Below the pieces are notes generated by a model. The model made no database searches, was not told the origin of the DNA, and worked only from the letters and a program-made list of their open reading frames with translations. Positions 61,110 through 64,000 of a stretch of 64,000 nt of DNA are shown in pieces. Position 1 is the first letter of the stretch. Each line of letters starts with the position of its first letter. Source of the DNA: Bog-159 sp049516155 (GTDB taxonomy: Bacteria; Acidobacteriota; Terriglobia; Bryobacterales; Bryobacteraceae); the NCBI GenBank assembly GCA_049516155.1, contig JBEKTJ010000001.1, positions 1-64,000 on the forward strand, given 5' to 3'. A program made the translations under genes and the position numbers.

Positions 61110-63332
61110 GTGTCTTTAAGAGACGTATGGCGTCTTATGGGGCTCGCAAATCGTGAGTCCGAGGACCGACTGCGGGCAATTTCCCGGCGCCGGCAGGAGT
61201 TATCCGGGTTGACCGGCGATCGGCTGAAGCTCGCGGCGCGAAGCTTGCGGCGCGACGCGGGAGTGGTCGAAACATTCGCGCTGGCCGCGGTGGTCGCAAG
61301 CCGCGTGCTTGGGTTGCAAATGTTCGATGTGCAGATCCTGGGCGCTTTAGCGTTGCAACGCGGGCATATCGCGGAGATGCAGACCGGCGAGGGCAAGACG
61401 CTTGCCGCCGTACCCGCGGTAATTTGGTGTGCGCGCCAAGGCCGCGGTACACATGTGTTAACCGCCAACGACTATCTGGCGCGCCGCGATGCCGCATGGA
61501 TGCGCGGGATTTACGACTGGTTCGGACTTTCCGTCGCGCATATCTCGCAAAACATGCCCGCCGAGGAGCGCCGCGCCGCTTACATGTGCGATGTGACCTA
61601 TGCCACCGCGAATGAGGTAGCCTTCGACTACCTGCGGGACGGTTTGGCACGCGGAGCGGAAGAACTGGTCCAGCGGCCGTTTGCATTTGCCGTCATCGAC
61701 GAAGCCGATTCCATCCTGATCGACGAGGCTCGCATCCCTCTCGTCATTGCGGGCGGAGTGGCCGAGGGCGCCGCACTCGCACAGCGTGTCGATCCGGTCG
61801 TAGCCCAGCTTCAACCGCAGGTACATTACTCGCTCGATGAGTTCGCGCGCAACGTCCAGTTGACCGATGCCGGCATCCAAAGCGTGGAAGAAACTCTCCG
61901 TTGTGGCAACCTGTTCGACGAGCAAAACCTTGGCGCCCTGACCGCAGTGCAGGACTCGCTGCATGCGCATGCGCTGCTGAGACGGGATGTGGATTATGTA
62001 GTCAAGAAAGACGCCATCGAATTGGTGGACGAGTTCAAGGGCCGCATCGCCCAGAACCGCCGCTGGCCGGCGGGCCTGCAAACCGCCGTCGAAGCAAAGG
62101 AACGTGTGCGACTTAAGGCGCAGGGCCGCATCCTTGGTTCGATTACGGTGCAGAGCCTGGTGGGAATGTATGAGCGGGTTTGCGGTATGACCGGCACCGC
62201 AGCCACGCAAGCCAAAGAGTTCCGGCAGGTGTACCAACTCCCCGTAACCGTAATCCCCACAAATCGGCCCGTAATTCGCCGGGATCTCCCTGATGTTGTA
62301 TTTGCCGATGCGGAGGCCCGGAGTCGCGCGCTGGTGGAAGAAATTCGCACAATCCACCGGACCGGGCGTCCGATTCTGGTGGGGACGGCCAGCGTCGAGG
62401 AATCAGAGGCGCTGAGCCACCGGTTGCAATCGGCCGGTGTGGAGCATTCGGTCTTGAACGCAAAGAACGATGAGGCGGAATCGGAAATTATTGCACAGGC
62501 AGGTGCACTCGGCGCGGTTACCGTCTCCACGAACATGGCAGGACGGGGTACCGACATTCTGTTGGGCGGGAATCCGCCGAAAGACCGCGAGAAGGTAGTG
62601 GAACTGGGCGGGCTGTACGTGATTGGCACAAATCGCCATGAGGCCAGGCGGATCGACAACCAACTGCGCGGCCGTGCCGGACGGCAGGGAGATCCGGGTA
62701 TGTCCCGCTTCTTCATTAGCCTCGACGACGACCTGCTGGTGCGTTTCGGGATTGCGGGGAACCCGGATATCGACAGCGTGCAGCGCACCGCGGAAGGCCA
62801 GAACCTGCAGATTCGGGAGACGCTCTGGAAATACGACTGCGCCGCGGAATATCATCGCCGCGAAGTGTACGCCTTACGCCGCGAGATACTGCTATCGCCC
62901 GCCTGGAGTCTTCGTTCCATGGCGTCCGAGGAGCAATATTGCGCGCCGGTCGAAGCTATCGGTAAAGATGCCCTGGAACGGGCCGGACGTCAATTGGTTC
63001 TGGCAATCGTCGACGATCTGTGGGCCGACTACCTGGCGAATGTCGCGGCATTGAAGGGCGGCATCCATTGGGCGTCGTGGACTGGCGCCGACCCGCTGCA
63101 CAAGTTTCTGACTGGCGAGCGGGAAATTTACGAGGACTTTCACGCCTGCTTGAAAGAAGAGATCGCCGCCGCGTTGGCGTCCGCCGAGATCCGCGATGGC
63201 GCGATCCATTTTCAGGAAGGAGAACGCTTGGAGCGCGGAGCGACCTGGACCTACGTCTCCACCGATCAGCCCTTTGGAACGCTCGCCGAGCGCATCAAGA
63301 AAGGGATCCAGCGTAAACTCTCCAAGGCATAG
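61110..63332 (+). CDS. secA2: Accessory SecA-type preprotein translocase ATPase (SecA2-like)
   Basis: 740 residues from GTG 61110, with AAGGAAGGGA upstream. SecA DEAD motor motifs are complete: Q-T-G-E-G-K-T (91-97), TANDYLARRDAAWM, VIDEADSILIDEARIPL, GMTGTA, NMAGRGTDILLGG, QLRGRAGRQGDPG. The helical scaffold/wing part is shortened (DLWADYLANVAALKGGIHWASW), and the C-terminal zinc-binding tail of housekeeping SecA is absent; length is ~740 against ~850-900. It is therefore an accessory SecA paralogue exporting a subset of proteins through SecYEG. The only partner gene visible is the peptide gene 55 bp upstream. Confidence 0.9.
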   Translation: MSLRDVWRLMGLANRESEDRLRAISRRRQELSGLTGDRLKLAARSLRRDAGVVETFALAAVVASRVLGLQMFDVQILGALALQRGHIAEMQTGEGKTLAAVPAVIWCARQGRGTHVLTANDYLARRDAAWMRGIYDWFGLSVAHISQNMPAEERRAAYMCDVTYATANEVAFDYLRDGLARGAEELVQRPFAFAVIDEADSILIDEARIPLVIAGGVAEGAALAQRVDPVVAQLQPQVHYSLDEFARNVQLTDAGIQSVEETLRCGNLFDEQNLGALTAVQDSLHAHALLRRDVDYVVKKDAIELVDEFKGRIAQNRRWPAGLQTAVEAKERVRLKAQGRILGSITVQSLVGMYERVCGMTGTAATQAKEFRQVYQLPVTVIPTNRPVIRRDLPDVVFADAEARSRALVEEIRTIHRTGRPILVGTASVEESEALSHRLQSAGVEHSVLNAKNDEAESEIIAQAGALGAVTVSTNMAGRGTDILLGGNPPKDREKVVELGGLYVIGTNRHEARRIDNQLRGRAGRQGDPGMSRFFISLDDDLLVRFGIAGNPDIDSVQRTAEGQNLQIRETLWKYDCAAEYHRREVYALRREILLSPAWSLRSMASEEQYCAPVEAIGKDALERAGRQLVLAIVDDLWADYLANVAALKGGIHWASWTGADPLHKFLTGEREIYEDFHACLKEEIAAALASAEIRDGAIHFQEGERLERGATWTYVSTDQPFGTLAERIKKGIQRKLSKA

Positions 63333-63352
63333 CTGTCCGCGGCGAGACGGTA

Positions 63353-64000
63353 CTACCCAACGCTCGCCAGGGACAGCCGCTGCTTGCACTCTTCCAGCAT
63401 CGCCGCCGTGCGCGTGGCGCCCACCCGGGTCACACCCAGCGCGCGCACCCGCAGCAGCGCGTCCAGGTCGCGCACGCCGCCCGCGGCCTTCACCTGCACA
63501 TAGTCCGGCGAGTGCCGCCGCATCAGCGCCAGATCTTCCATAGTGGCTCCGCCCGTGCCATAGCCGGTGGATGTCTTCACCCAATCGGCCTGCAACTCCC
63601 CGCAGATTTCGCATAGCCGGATCTTTTGCGCATCGCTTAGATAGCAATTCTCGAAAATCACTTTGACCTTCTGGCCATCCTCGTGCGCCGCCTCGATCAC
63701 CGCGCCGACATCCGCGCGTACATAGCTCCAGTCGCCGCTGAGCACTTTGCCGATATTCACTACCATGTCGAGCTCCTGGCAGCCATCCGCGAGCGCCTGA
63801 CGCGCCTCCGCCACCTTGATGGCGGTGGTATGGCCACCATGCGGAAAGCCGATCGTGGTGCTGGCATTCACTCGGCTGCCGCGCAGCGCCTCCGCGCAAC
63901 GCCTCAAGTAATACGGCATGATGCAGACACTGGCCACGTCGTACTCCAACGCCAATTGAATGCCCCGCTCTAAATCGTCCACCGTCAAGGTGGGATTCAG
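63353..64000 (-). CDS. deoC: Deoxyribose-phosphate aldolase (5' partial)
   Basis: About 215 residues remain; the frame is open to the window edge and reads LNPTLTVDDLERG there, the usual DeoC start region, so perhaps 10-15 residues are missing. Conserved text: STTIGFPHGGHTTAIKVAEARQAL, ELDMVVNIGKVLSGDWSYV, KVIFENCYLSD (catalytic Lys), WVKTSTGYGTGGAT (Schiff-base Lys), VKAAGGVRDLDALLRV. It splits deoxyribose 5-phosphate into glyceraldehyde 3-phosphate and acetaldehyde in nucleoside salvage. Its stop is 20 bp from that of converging secA2. Confidence 0.92.
   Translation of the reverse strand: MNPTLTVDDLERGIQLALEYDVASVCIMPYYLRRCAEALRGSRVNASTTIGFPHGGHTTAIKVAEARQALADGCQELDMVVNIGKVLSGDWSYVRADVGAVIEAAHEDGQKVKVIFENCYLSDAQKIRLCEICGELQADWVKTSTGYGTGGATMEDLALMRRHSPDYVQVKAAGGVRDLDALLRVRALGVTRVGATRTAAMLEECKQRLSLASVG

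Noticed and set aside
1..64000. Transfer RNA, ribosomal RNA, riboswitch (including FMN) and insertion sequence elements
   Set aside because: Looked for by eye on both strands; none could be supported. No transposase or integrase gene is visible despite the duplications.

Overview
The window looks like a chromosomal segment of an Acidobacteriota bacterium, most likely from the Solibacteres/Bryobacterales group. It is GC-rich and carries several families typical of that phylum: an Oar-type TonB-dependent receptor, a duplicated orphan ABC permease (ADOP), an acidobacterial VWFA protein, a ToxR/CadC-like winged helix fused to a WD40-like sensor, and many secreted beta-propeller proteins. This assignment is inference from gene content; no rRNA or tRNA gene was seen.

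Layout. 1-15052 (+): 3' end of an Oar-like receptor, a Tat-exported sulfatase-like enzyme with Thr where the catalytic Cys/Ser should be, two tandem 995-residue propeller+PHP-hydrolase paralogues, then a tight four-gene unit: a heavy-metal P-type ATPase fused to an HflK-like SPFH domain, an HflC-like protein, a second HflK-like protein with 22 His near its N-terminus, and a small membrane-anchored NTF2-like protein. 15061-27578 (-): Fic protein, DUF3592-like protein, transaldolase, M20 peptidase, frameshifted ADOP permease and three secreted repeat-rich proteins. 27773-29929 (+): winged-helix sensor/regulator. 29948-33271 (-): an ECF42 sigma factor operon with two DGPF/YCII proteins, a secreted lipocalin-like protein, a TfoX-like protein and a DUF2007 protein. 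33451-35109 (+): TolC-family protein. 35195-42099 (-, with one + gene): SBBP pseudogene, sugar isomerase, DegT aminotransferase, metallo-hydrolase, glcF-glcE and a holin-like membrane protein. 42109-47555 (+): DUF72 gene followed by a four-copy tandem array of propeller genes, one copy dead. 47549-50262 (-): ftsY-ribD-ribE. 50505-55319: SDR protein (+), then TPR protein-acetate-kinase-like-mog-VWFA operon (-). 55563-63332 (+): a secreted protein, a short exported peptide gene followed by a truncated secA2, a decayed STAND-type NTPase, and an intact second copy of the short peptide gene followed by full-length secA2. 63353-64000 (-): partial deoC.

The strongest candidate for something new is the 88/89-residue exported peptide encoded just upstream of secA2. 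Both copies have an N-terminal export signal and the same C-terminal end containing Arg-Pro-Pro-Pro. The proline/serine codons form a pyrimidine tract that can pair with the secA2 Shine-Dalgarno sequence. That is the layout expected of a SecM-like translation-arrest regulator, here apparently controlling an accessory SecA. The second is the metal-ATPase/SPFH fusion operon. The window also preserves two tandem-duplication scars (propeller array and secA2 region) in which fragments of neighbouring genes mark the junctions.
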